A program made the position numbers and the translations under genes. Below are positions 34,083 through 42,716 of a DNA stretch of 64,000 nucleotides, one piece after another. This DNA comes from Candidatus Gastranaerophilales bacterium (GTDB lineage Bacteria; Cyanobacteriota; Vampirovibrionia; Gastranaerophilales; Gastranaerophilaceae), in the NCBI GenBank assembly GCA_947624325.1, contig CANQJT010000001.1, forward strand, positions 186,001 to 250,000, written 5' to 3'. The notes beneath the pieces were generated by a model. It saw nothing but the letters and a program-made list of their open reading frames with translations, had not been told where the DNA came from and made no database searches. Numbering within the stretch: position 1 is the first letter of the stretch; every line of letters begins with the position of its first letter.

Positions 34083-35357
34083 ATGAATTATGATTTAATT
34101 GTTTTTGGCGGCGGAACGGCAGGTGTCTCTGCTGCATATACAGCATCAAAATTAGGGATAAAAACACTGCTTGTTGAAAAAACTGACGTGCTGGGCGGTT
34201 CTATTACTCAAGGTCTGGTTGTACCTGTAATGAAGGTTAATTCAAATGGTATTAATACCGATTTTTACAAGGATTTATTAAGTTATTCGAAACTATACTC
34301 CGCAAATCATACATATATAGACGAAAATACCGGCTGGTTTAACCCGGAACTATTGAAAATAGTGTTTGATAAGATGCTTAGAACTGTTAATTGCGATATT
34401 CTCTTTTCTTCTGTACCTGCTGATATTAGTTTATCTTTTAAAGATTCCCTATTTAATGTTATTCTTAAGCATAAATTATTATCGTTATATATTGAAACGA
34501 AATATATTATCGACGCAACAGCAAACGGAGAAATTTTTAAAATTTTAAATTGTGATTTTCAAAATACTTCCGATAATTCTCAAGCTCCGTCACTTAGATT
34601 TATAATAGGCGGAATTAATGTAAATAAATTTGCGGATTGGCTTTTAGATTTAGATAAAGATAGAACGGTTACAACCGCTGAGTATACGGATAATCAAGTA
34701 TATTTATCAACTGCGTGTACATGGGATGATAATAAAAAATGGGCTCTAGCTCCTATATTAAAAGAAGCTGTCAGTAACGGAGTGCTAGAATATCAAGATA
34801 CAGCATATTTTCAGGTATTTTCTATCCCCAAAATGCCTAATTGTTTGGCAGTTAATGCCCCAAGAATTATTTTAGACGACGACGAGGATATAAGAGATCC
34901 TTTTGTTTATTCAAGAGCTTTAATTCAAGGAAGAGAAAGAATTTACAGACTTAGTGAATTTTGTAAAAAATATTTTCCCGGGTTTGAAAATTCTTATATT
35001 TCACATATTTCTGATATGCTTGGAGTCAGAGAGTCTTACAGGGTGAAAGGACTGTATACCTTTACTAAAGACGATATCCTTAATCCTAAAAACTTTAGTA
35101 ATGTTGCGTTTGCATGTGATTATCCTATTGATATCCATACAAATAAAGCAAGTGATGATAAACTTGAATATTCTAATAGTACATATAATGTTCCTATTGA
35201 ATGTCTAATATCAGATAAATATAATAACTTATACAGTGCAGGAAAAATTATTAGTGCGGACTTTGAAGCACAGGCAGCACTTAGAACTCAAATGAGTTGT
35301 TTTTCCATGGGTGAAGCTGCTGCTAAGGATATTTACAAAAAATTATCCACCATATAA
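34083..35357 (+). CDS. FAD-dependent oxidoreductase
   Basis: A 424-residue flavoprotein. FAD-binding GGGTAGVSAAYTASKLG at the N-terminus, LLVEKTDVLGGSITQG, a central IDATANGEI that is typical of the FAD_oxidored family, and the C-terminal NLYSAGKIISADFEAQAALRT that closes the FAD site. This family includes heterodisulfide-reductase-like and uncharacterised bacterial oxidases. The start follows AGAGG. Its 3' end overlaps that of the convergent membrane protein gene by 15 bases. Confidence 0.85.
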   Translation: MNYDLIVFGGGTAGVSAAYTASKLGIKTLLVEKTDVLGGSITQGLVVPVMKVNSNGINTDFYKDLLSYSKLYSANHTYIDENTGWFNPELLKIVFDKMLRTVNCDILFSSVPADISLSFKDSLFNVILKHKLLSLYIETKYIIDATANGEIFKILNCDFQNTSDNSQAPSLRFIIGGINVNKFADWLLDLDKDRTVTTAEYTDNQVYLSTACTWDDNKKWALAPILKEAVSNGVLEYQDTAYFQVFSIPKMPNCLAVNAPRIILDDDEDIRDPFVYSRALIQGRERIYRLSEFCKKYFPGFENSYISHISDMLGVRESYRVKGLYTFTKDDILNPKNFSNVAFACDYPIDIHTNKASDDKLEYSNSTYNVPIECLISDKYNNLYSAGKIISADFEAQAALRTQMSCFSMGEAAAKDIYKKLSTI

Positions 35358-36902
35358 TACAAAGTTCTTATCTGTTAGTTTTTGTATGTCCGGATTGTCA
35401 AGTTCTTGAGCTGTTATTTGTCTTCCTCCGGAATTATAGTATTCTTTTAATGCATCATCAACTGAGTCTAAAATCGTAATCTTATTATTTAAGTTATAGT
35501 CTTTATTAAGAGAAAGTAAATAATTATAAATATATGTTTCATCTTCAGTTTCAAAACCTGCAGGACCATAAAATATTTTTACAGGTTTATTTGTATATGC
35601 ATAATAACTAAGCATAAATTCATAAATATAGTTTTCTTTATTTTCTTCAGCATTATTATTTCTAAGATAATCGTATATATGCATTTTATTATTTAAATTT
35701 AATTTGATATTTTCAAAATTTTGAAATATTAAAAATGCTAATATAGTTAATATAACCGGATAAAAAATTTTTTTATTTTGTGAAATGCAGGATAATTCAA
35801 AATATATTACATATATAAATAATATAATCATTTGTACAATAATGTCATAATGTAAAACAGCGGTATGATTCATCGGTTTTCCGCCAAATAAAAGCATTGT
35901 AAAGAAAAAATAACTTCCCAGTATTAATGATAAAGTCATATAAAGCATGTTCTTTCTTTTTGCTTTTTCCGCAAATATAATTAGTAATATTAAAAGTAGT
36001 ATGATAACAATCATGTAATAAAAGTAATAGTTGAAAAAGGTTTCTTTATATCCTTTTGCATATTCCGGCAATATATATAAAGCATTCTCAATAGTTTGTT
36101 TAATACTGAAAAAAGTCCCGTATCCTTTAGCATTATTAATAAAATTAGGATTAAGAAAATATATTAAATTCCCAATTATGGTCGATATAAATGAATATTT
36201 AAAAAGTTTAGTTAATTGGTTATCTTTATTTTTATTAAACAAAAATAATATTATTAGTCCGGCGAAGGTTGAAATGGCTGTTATTTCTGCAGAAAGACCT
36301 GTTAATACACCGAATGTGAATAATTTGCCATAATTTTTTGTTGAATTTTCATTGTTCATATATATTTTAATAAATGTATTCCAAAATAAAATATAAAATA
36401 TAAAAGGAAAAGTAAAGCAGTAAAAAGCTGCATATAATTCATTTTGAGATTGCAGAGTATAATAAAATTGAAGATATACATAAGTAAAAATGAAAATAGC
36501 AGGAAAAAAAAGATTTTTTTTATTAAACAAAAAAACAGTAGATGATAATATAAAACAAAGTATCCCCCAAAATATACCTTTTATAATTGCTCCGCCGCTT
36601 TGAATCCAGGCTGTTAAATTATAGTTAAGCATTCTTGGTAGATCATAACCAGAAAAAATTATTAAAAAATTAGATATAATTTTTGCTTTATAGATATGTA
36701 CAAAATATCTTTTTATAAAAGAGTAAGAAACATTTGAATAAAATATATCATAATCATCAAACTTAATTAAGTTATATTTAGAAATTTTGTAAACAGAAAA
36801 AACAATAAAGATAAATACAAGAATTGTAAGTATATGTATAAAAGTATTAAATTTCTCTTTTCTTAATGTATTTAAACTTTTTTTAAATAATTTAACTAAC
36901 AT
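35343..36902 (-). CDS. Polytopic membrane protein, possibly a GT-C glycosyltransferase
   Basis: A 519-residue, Tyr/Phe/Ile-rich protein with an N-terminal anchor (residues 18-40), about nine further hydrophobic segments and a soluble C-terminal ~110 residues. No catalytic motif was recognised. It lies two bases after the SLOG gene stop and reads the same way, so the two are co-transcribed. Topology resembles lipid-carrier-dependent transferases, but family assignment is not secure. Confidence 0.55.
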   Translation of the reverse strand: MLVKLFKKSLNTLRKEKFNTFIHILTILVFIFIVFSVYKISKYNLIKFDDYDIFYSNVSYSFIKRYFVHIYKAKIISNFLIIFSGYDLPRMLNYNLTAWIQSGGAIIKGIFWGILCFILSSTVFLFNKKNLFFPAIFIFTYVYLQFYYTLQSQNELYAAFYCFTFPFIFYILFWNTFIKIYMNNENSTKNYGKLFTFGVLTGLSAEITAISTFAGLIILFLFNKNKDNQLTKLFKYSFISTIIGNLIYFLNPNFINNAKGYGTFFSIKQTIENALYILPEYAKGYKETFFNYYFYYMIVIILLLILLIIFAEKAKRKNMLYMTLSLILGSYFFFTMLLFGGKPMNHTAVLHYDIIVQMIILFIYVIYFELSCISQNKKIFYPVILTILAFLIFQNFENIKLNLNNKMHIYDYLRNNNAEENKENYIYEFMLSYYAYTNKPVKIFYGPAGFETEDETYIYNYLLSLNKDYNLNNKITILDSVDDALKEYYNSGGRQITAQELDNPDIQKLTDKNFVLYGG

Positions 36903-36904
36903 AG

Positions 36905-37465
36905 TTAATCAAGATAAAAAGCGGTAACAACTTTGTGAGAATCTTCAGCATGCTGTATTGCTTTATGAAGAGTATTTGATGTATGAGACAAGAAACAAAT
37001 TAACTGCTGACATTCATCTATAATTTCCCGGTTACAAATACGGCTTGCATCAGCTAAGGTCATCATTGACCTATCAGGGTGTTCTATAATATTCGGAACA
37101 CCTATTAACTGGTCTTGTACGTCAGAAGGCTGCTGACCTATTGTCTGAGGAAGTATAACCCTTAATTTATCCGGGTTTGCTTTCATAGCTCCTCTTATTG
37201 TTGCGGCATTTGTTCCTGATGAACCTCCGCTGGTTATAACCGTATTACCTTGTATTACCAGTGCATAAGATAATATTTCAATGATTTGCTGATGAGTAAT
37301 CGGCAGGTTCCTGCTTCCGATTATTGCAACCTTTTTTGCGGATTGCTGGATTGTTGCCAGCTCCATTGCCAGTGCATCAAGCTTATTAGGATCCGAATCT
37401 TCTACTTTATCTAAATCATCAAGCGGAACCATTATTTGTTGTTCATTTTTACTATCTTCTGACAT
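36905..37465 (-). CDS. SLOG-fold (DprA-like) Rossmann protein, cyanobacterial type
   Basis: A 186-residue protein: VAIIGSRNLPITHQQI and VITSGGSSGTNAATIRGA are the nucleotide-binding signatures of the SLOG/DprA/LOG superfamily. This short form with an acidic N-terminal tail resembles the small 'DNA recombination-mediator protein A' of cyanobacteria. It lacks the C-terminal winged helix of true DprA. Binding of a nucleotide or single-stranded DNA is plausible; direct function is unproven. Confidence 0.75.
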   Translation of the reverse strand: MSEDSKNEQQIMVPLDDLDKVEDSDPNKLDALAMELATIQQSAKKVAIIGSRNLPITHQQIIEILSYALVIQGNTVITSGGSSGTNAATIRGAMKANPDKLRVILPQTIGQQPSDVQDQLIGVPNIIEHPDRSMMTLADASRICNREIIDECQQLICFLSHTSNTLHKAIQHAEDSHKVVTAFYLD

Positions 37466-37543
37466 ATATTTCCTTATTTGTCTTATTTAATTTTATATTT
37501 ATAATATAATAATAATAGCACATTTTTGAAAAAATAAAAGTAC

Positions 37544-40006
37544 ATGTCAAATATTTTAGAGGGATTAAATAGGGAGCAGAAAGAAGCGGTACTTCATGAT
37601 AAAGGTACTTTGCTTATTCTTGCAGGTGCAGGTTGCGGTAAAACTAAAGTTTTAACTACAAGAATTGCTAATCTTGTTAAATCAGGTGTTTCGCCATATG
37701 AAATTATGGCTGTTACATTTACAAATAAGGCTGCAAAAGAAATGGTTCAAAGGCTCTCACTTATGATTGGCGAAGATAAAGCCAAAAAAATGTGGATTGG
37801 CACTTTTCACTCTATCTCTGGCAGAATTTTAAGGACTGATATTCAGGAATATAAAGACGAAAACGGATTAACATATGATAACAAATTTGTAATATATGAT
37901 GATGCCGATTCTAATTCTATATTAAAGACTGCAATTAAAAATTGCAGTTTGGATGAAAAAATATATCAGGCAAAATTATTAAAAACAGTCATTTCAAATT
38001 CCAAGAATAAAATGATTGATTCTTATACTTTTTCTACCCATGCAAGAGATTACAGGACGGAAAAGTATGCTCAAATATATATGGAGTATCAAAAGCTTCT
38101 TCAGTCAAACAATGCTCTTGATTTTGATGATATGCTTGTATTAGCAGTAAAACTTCTTGAAAATTCAGAGAATGTTCGTACAAAATATTTTAAAAGATTT
38201 AAGCATGTTCTTGTTGACGAGTTTCAAGACACTAATCTTTGCCAGTACAAAATGATTAAAAGTATATATACAAATAATATGCCTGAAGATGATATCCCAT
38301 CTGATAAAAGCTTATGCGTAGTAGGTGATGTTGACCAATCAATATACAGCTGGAGGGGCGCAGATTATAGAATTATTCTTAACCTGCAGTCTGAATTTAA
38401 AAAAACAAGACTTATTAAGCTCGAACAAAATTACCGCTCAACGGAAACTATACTTGATGCGGCAAATTCTGTTATTTGCAATAACAAACAAAGAATAAGC
38501 AAAAATTTGTATTCAACTTTTGGAAAGGGACAAAAAATTCACCTCTACCAAGCTAATGATGAGGCTGATGAAGCTTTAAATCTTGTAAAAGAAGTTAAAC
38601 GATTGGCGGTTTCGGACTCACTATCAAATATGGCTGTTTTATACAGAACAAACTCTCAATCAAGAGCTATAGAAGAGGCTTGTATGGCTAATAATCTTCC
38701 TTATAAAGTTGTGGGCGGACTTAAATTCTATGATAGAAAAGAAATTAAAGATATTATTTCCTATTTAAAACTTATTTATAATCCGTCTGACTCTCAAAGT
38801 TTAAGAAGAATAATTAATGTTCCAAAACGGTCTATCGGTTCAGCTACAGTAGATAAGCTTCTTCAATTATCGGACAGTGAAAATATTAAATTTATGGATA
38901 TTCTGTCAAATATTAACTTGTATGATGATTTTTCATGTGCGGTTAAAACAAAGTTAAAAGCATTTTATGATATGATTATTGAATTTCAGCAGGATTTTTA
39001 TAAGTTGGATTTACCTGAATTTATTGCACAAGTTCTTGAAAAATCCGGCTATATTCAGGATATTAAAGATAATGAAGATGAAACTACTGCCGAAACTAGA
39101 ATTGATAACTTGCAGGAATTTATAAATGTTGCCAGAGAATTCACTCCTCAGGATGAGGATATTTTAGGGGAATTTTTATCACAGGTATCTTTAGTTAGTG
39201 ACATTGATTCATATGTTGATGATACTCAGGCTCTTACTTTAATGACACTGCACAGCGCAAAAGGACTTGAATTTGATACCGTTTTTCTATCGGGGCTTGA
39301 GGACGGAATATTTCCGCATAATCGCTCGGTTGATTCACCTTCTGAAATGGAAGAAGAACGAAGACTTATGTATGTCGGTATTACAAGAGCTAAAAAAAAT
39401 CTTTATTTAAGTTATGCAAAACGCAGAAAAGTTTGGGGGCAAGATAAGTATTTACCTCCAAGCAAGTTTATAAGCGAAATTCCGCCTGAACTTATAGATT
39501 ACTCCGAGTCTGATTATCCTGTTTCTGATAATCAGTCTTATACATTTAAAAAAGCTGTTGATACTTTTAAAGCTAAAGATTTGGGTCTGAACCCTGACGG
39601 CAGTATAAAATCCGTTACCTCATTCGGAAAAGGTTTTATTGCACCCAAAAGAAATTCTGTTCACAATACTTCTTTTGTTATTAAAAGTAAAAATCATGAT
39701 ATTAATAAGGCGCAAAGACTTAAATCAGAAGAAGAAAAAATAAAAGCTTTATTAGAATCCAATCCTATAAAACAACGACTTATTGAACAGCAAAAAAATG
39801 AAGAAGAGACAAAACATACACATGACACAAATTTAAATAATAAAATTGAATTTTCAGTCGGTGACAGAGTTTTCCATTCTAAATTCGGAGTTGGTAATGT
39901 TAAAAAAATCATGGATATAGGTGCATCTTCCATGATTATTGTTGATTTCGGTAATCAAGGGGAAAAGGCATTAGATGCTGCTTTTGCATATTTGAAAAAG
40001 TTTTAA
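37544..40006 (+). CDS. pcrA: UvrD/PcrA-type superfamily 1 DNA helicase
   Basis: An 820-residue 3'-5' helicase. Q-motif region GLNREQKEAVLH; Walker A LAGAGCGKTKVLT; motif II VDEFQDTN; motif III VGDVDQSIYSWRGA; motif IV NYRSTETIL; motif V TLMTLHSAKGLEFDTVFL; motif VI YVGITRAKKNLYLSY. The C-terminal KVGD-like tail VGDRVFHSKFGVGNV is the RNA-polymerase-binding Tudor-type domain of PcrA/UvrD. No clear Shine-Dalgarno sequence precedes the ATG at 37544. Confidence 0.93.
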   Translation: MSNILEGLNREQKEAVLHDKGTLLILAGAGCGKTKVLTTRIANLVKSGVSPYEIMAVTFTNKAAKEMVQRLSLMIGEDKAKKMWIGTFHSISGRILRTDIQEYKDENGLTYDNKFVIYDDADSNSILKTAIKNCSLDEKIYQAKLLKTVISNSKNKMIDSYTFSTHARDYRTEKYAQIYMEYQKLLQSNNALDFDDMLVLAVKLLENSENVRTKYFKRFKHVLVDEFQDTNLCQYKMIKSIYTNNMPEDDIPSDKSLCVVGDVDQSIYSWRGADYRIILNLQSEFKKTRLIKLEQNYRSTETILDAANSVICNNKQRISKNLYSTFGKGQKIHLYQANDEADEALNLVKEVKRLAVSDSLSNMAVLYRTNSQSRAIEEACMANNLPYKVVGGLKFYDRKEIKDIISYLKLIYNPSDSQSLRRIINVPKRSIGSATVDKLLQLSDSENIKFMDILSNINLYDDFSCAVKTKLKAFYDMIIEFQQDFYKLDLPEFIAQVLEKSGYIQDIKDNEDETTAETRIDNLQEFINVAREFTPQDEDILGEFLSQVSLVSDIDSYVDDTQALTLMTLHSAKGLEFDTVFLSGLEDGIFPHNRSVDSPSEMEEERRLMYVGITRAKKNLYLSYAKRRKVWGQDKYLPPSKFISEIPPELIDYSESDYPVSDNQSYTFKKAVDTFKAKDLGLNPDGSIKSVTSFGKGFIAPKRNSVHNTSFVIKSKNHDINKAQRLKSEEEKIKALLESNPIKQRLIEQQKNEEETKHTHDTNLNNKIEFSVGDRVFHSKFGVGNVKKIMDIGASSMIIVDFGNQGEKALDAAFAYLKKF

Positions 40007-40009
40007 ATT

Positions 40010-40999
40010 ATGATAATGGTTTTAGATTGTACACTTCGTGACGGCGGTTACGTAAATAATTGGGATTTCGGTTTTAATAATATTTCTGCTATTATTAAAA
40101 ATCTTTCCGATTCTCATTTGAATTTCATTGAATGCGGTTATTTAAAAGATGCTGTTTATAATTCTGACAAAGCAATTTTCTCTGATATCTCTCAGCTTTT
40201 GACTTTAATCCCTAAAAATTCAACTTCAATGTATACCCTTATGATAAATTACGGTGAGTACCCGATTGAAAAATTTACCGATTCTCAAATTAATAATATA
40301 TATATACGAGTTGCATTCAAGAAAAAAGATTTATTACCTGCATTAAAATATTGTAGAGAATTATCTGACAAAGGATATAATATAATAATTAATCCAATGC
40401 ATACAAATTTGTATTCCGATGATGAAATAAATTCTCTTATAGATAAAGTAAATGAAATTAATCCGTATTCTTTGTTTATCGTTGATACGATAGGATGCAT
40501 GCAAACTAATGATGTAACACGGTTGTTTTCTGCTTATAATGATAGACTCTTAAGTAAAATAAGTATCGGATTTCACTCTCATAATAATCTTCAGTTATCA
40601 TTTTCAAATTCACTTGAACTTATAAAACTAACCGCTGAACGAAATTTAATAATTGATTCAACTGTATTCGGTATGGGCAGAGGTGCAGGTAACATTAGAA
40701 CAGAACATTTAACTAAATATATTAATGATTTATTCGGACAAAAATATAATATTATTCCCATTTTAAAAACTATTAATGATTATATTGAACCGATTTACAA
40801 AAAAAATCCTTGGGGATATTCTCTTCCATACTATTTTGCGGCAGTTAATCAGTGTCATCCTGACTATGCAAAATATTTAAGTGAAAAATCTATTAAAATT
40901 GAAGATATTAATAATATTTTACAGCAAATCCCTATTGAACAACGATCTTCTTTTAATATGTCTCTTATTGATGATATATGTAAAAATTTTGTATGTTAA
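40010..40999 (+). CDS. HMG-CoA lyase/4-hydroxy-2-oxovalerate aldolase-family protein
   Basis: A 329-residue DRE-TIM barrel: VLDCTLRDGGYVNNWDF, ISIGFHSHNNLQLSF (metal-binding His pair) and FGMGRGAGNIRTE. The 'RDGGYVNNW' variant is shared by a subgroup often found in polysaccharide or secondary pathways. It is a distant paralogue of the aldolase at 17743 but has no acetaldehyde dehydrogenase partner. It follows the helicase gene by three bases, so it is co-transcribed. Substrate unknown. Confidence 0.75.
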   Translation: MIMVLDCTLRDGGYVNNWDFGFNNISAIIKNLSDSHLNFIECGYLKDAVYNSDKAIFSDISQLLTLIPKNSTSMYTLMINYGEYPIEKFTDSQINNIYIRVAFKKKDLLPALKYCRELSDKGYNIIINPMHTNLYSDDEINSLIDKVNEINPYSLFIVDTIGCMQTNDVTRLFSAYNDRLLSKISIGFHSHNNLQLSFSNSLELIKLTAERNLIIDSTVFGMGRGAGNIRTEHLTKYINDLFGQKYNIIPILKTINDYIEPIYKKNPWGYSLPYYFAAVNQCHPDYAKYLSEKSIKIEDINNILQQIPIEQRSSFNMSLIDDICKNFVC

Positions 41000-41099
41000 C
41001 TTTTATTACAAAATAAATAATTAGTATATATTTTTTATGCAATTTTTTATTTTTAATTGTTTTTATATATATGTAAATATTATACTGAAAGAGGAAAAT

Positions 41100-41288
41100 A
41101 TGGCTAGAGTCTTAATTTCAATGCCTGAAGAATTTTTATCAAGAATTGATGAAGTAGCGGAAGGGGAAAACCGCACAAGAAGCGAATTAATTCGTGAAGC
41201 ACTCAGAACTTATATTCATAAACAAAGAGTGAAAGAAAATGCGCTTGCACTTAAAAATGCAAGTATTCTTGAATCATTGCTTGATTAA
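41100..41288 (+). CDS. Ribbon-helix-helix (CopG-type) DNA-binding protein
   Basis: A 62-residue protein starting at the ATG at 41100, preceded by AGAGGAAA; an upstream ATG gives an unlikely hydrophobic extension. RVLISMPEEFLSRIDEVA is the beta strand and first helix, NRTRSELIREALRTYIHK the second helix. No toxin gene follows, so it is more likely a small regulator than an antitoxin. Confidence 0.85.
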   Translation: MARVLISMPEEFLSRIDEVAEGENRTRSELIREALRTYIHKQRVKENALALKNASILESLLD

Positions 41289-41321
41289 CGGCAGACTACA
41301 GGCTTTATTGTGGAGGAATTA

Positions 41322-42716
41322 TTATAAAAAAGAAGTCATTGTACTTCTTTTTTTATTGCTTTTTTCAAACAAAACAATTGTTTCTATATGATATGTATTA
41401 GGAAACATGTCAGCAGGTTGTATATATACGGGAAAATAATCATAATTTTCCAGAAGTTTCATATCTCTTGCCAATGTTGATATATTACAGCTCACATAAA
41501 CTATGTATTTTTTTGTTAGTTTAACAAGATTATAAATAGATTTTTCACTGCAACCTTTTCTCGGCGGATCCACTATTGAAACATCAAAAAGCATTTTATT
41601 TTCTATAAGCTTTTGAAATATTTTTTCGGCATCCCCGTTTATAATTTCAATATTATCCGCATTATTTATTTGAATATTATCTTTTGCGTCATTAGAGGCA
41701 CTTATAACTTCTTCAATGCAGGTAATTTTTGATGAAACGGAATTTAACCAAACACCAAAGCTTGAAACTCCGGAATATGCGTCAAGTATAGAAGGATTAT
41801 GCACTTTTTCTTTAATTAATTCTTTGACTTTATTAAATATCAACCTTGCACACATCGGATTTACCTGAAAGAAGCTGTTTGCACTAACCTTATATTTAAA
41901 TTCATCCATATTTTCAAAATAATAGTCTCTTCCGCAGATTGTAATTGTTTTATTCGACATAATTACATTTGTTTTATTTGTATTAATGTTTGCGCAGACT
42001 CCTTTAATTTCGCTAAATTTTGAAATTAAATTTTTAGACAAAATATCAAGATTTTTATCAATTTTTTTACTGTTTATAACAAAAATAACAATTATTTCAC
42101 TGTTATCTGATGATTTTCTTATAACAATATGCCTTAATAGACCTTTATTTGATTTTTCATCATATCCGCTAATATTAAGCTCTTTGGCAGATATTTTAAT
42201 ATAATCAACAATTTTATTTATATATGCATCGTACATATGGCAATATTTTATATTAATAAGTTCGTGCGAATTTTCTTTATAATATCCTGCTAAAATTCTG
42301 TTTGATACTTTAGTCTGTGAAACGGGAAGCTGTATTTTACATCTGTACTCATATTGCAATGGTGAAGGAATTACTTCTTTTACTTCGTAATCATGCCCCG
42401 TAATATTTTTTATTGTTTCTTTTACTATATTTTGTTTTTGATTTAACTGTTCTTTATATTCAATATACTGCCAGTTACAGCTTCCGCATACATTATGAAG
42501 TGCGCATTTGGGTTTTATTCTGTAAATGGAAGCTTCTTTAATTTCTACTATTACAGCTTCAGCAAAATTCTTATTTACTTTTGTAATTTCAATTTCTGCG
42601 ACATCACCAGGACAGCCTGATTTAATAAATATAGGAAATCCTTCATTTCTGGCAAGAGAATTTCCGCCATATATCATTTTTTCAATTTTAACAGTATATC
42701 TATTTTTTATATTCAT
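41322..42716 (-). CDS. 23S rRNA uracil-5 methyltransferase (RlmD/TrmA family)
   Basis: A 464-residue enzyme. N-terminal TRAM domain (VKIEKMIYGGNSLAR), [4Fe-4S] cysteines in CALHNVCGSCNWQYIEY with another Cys upstream in the C-x-GDVAE region, SAM motif LDAYSGVSSFGVWL, and catalytic Cys in VYVSCNISTLARD. IVDPPRKGC is the Q/P-loop. I chose ATG 42716 with GGAA upstream; it overlaps the TPR gene's 3' end. RlmD, RlmC and TrmA specificities cannot be separated here. Confidence 0.88.
   Translation of the reverse strand: MNIKNRYTVKIEKMIYGGNSLARNEGFPIFIKSGCPGDVAEIEITKVNKNFAEAVIVEIKEASIYRIKPKCALHNVCGSCNWQYIEYKEQLNQKQNIVKETIKNITGHDYEVKEVIPSPLQYEYRCKIQLPVSQTKVSNRILAGYYKENSHELINIKYCHMYDAYINKIVDYIKISAKELNISGYDEKSNKGLLRHIVIRKSSDNSEIIVIFVINSKKIDKNLDILSKNLISKFSEIKGVCANINTNKTNVIMSNKTITICGRDYYFENMDEFKYKVSANSFFQVNPMCARLIFNKVKELIKEKVHNPSILDAYSGVSSFGVWLNSVSSKITCIEEVISASNDAKDNIQINNADNIEIINGDAEKIFQKLIENKMLFDVSIVDPPRKGCSEKSIYNLVKLTKKYIVYVSCNISTLARDMKLLENYDYFPVYIQPADMFPNTYHIETIVLFEKSNKKRSTMTSFL
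41326..41353. terminator. Bidirectional hairpin terminator
   Basis: AAAAAAGAAGT and ACTTCTTTTTT form an 11-bp stem with a six-base loop. It ends the RHH transcript and, on the other strand, overlaps the 3' end of the methyltransferase gene. Confidence 0.75.

Noticed and set aside
41100-41288. Antitoxin of a type II toxin-antitoxin pair
   Set aside because: No toxin-like gene on either side; the next gene is a convergent rRNA methyltransferase.
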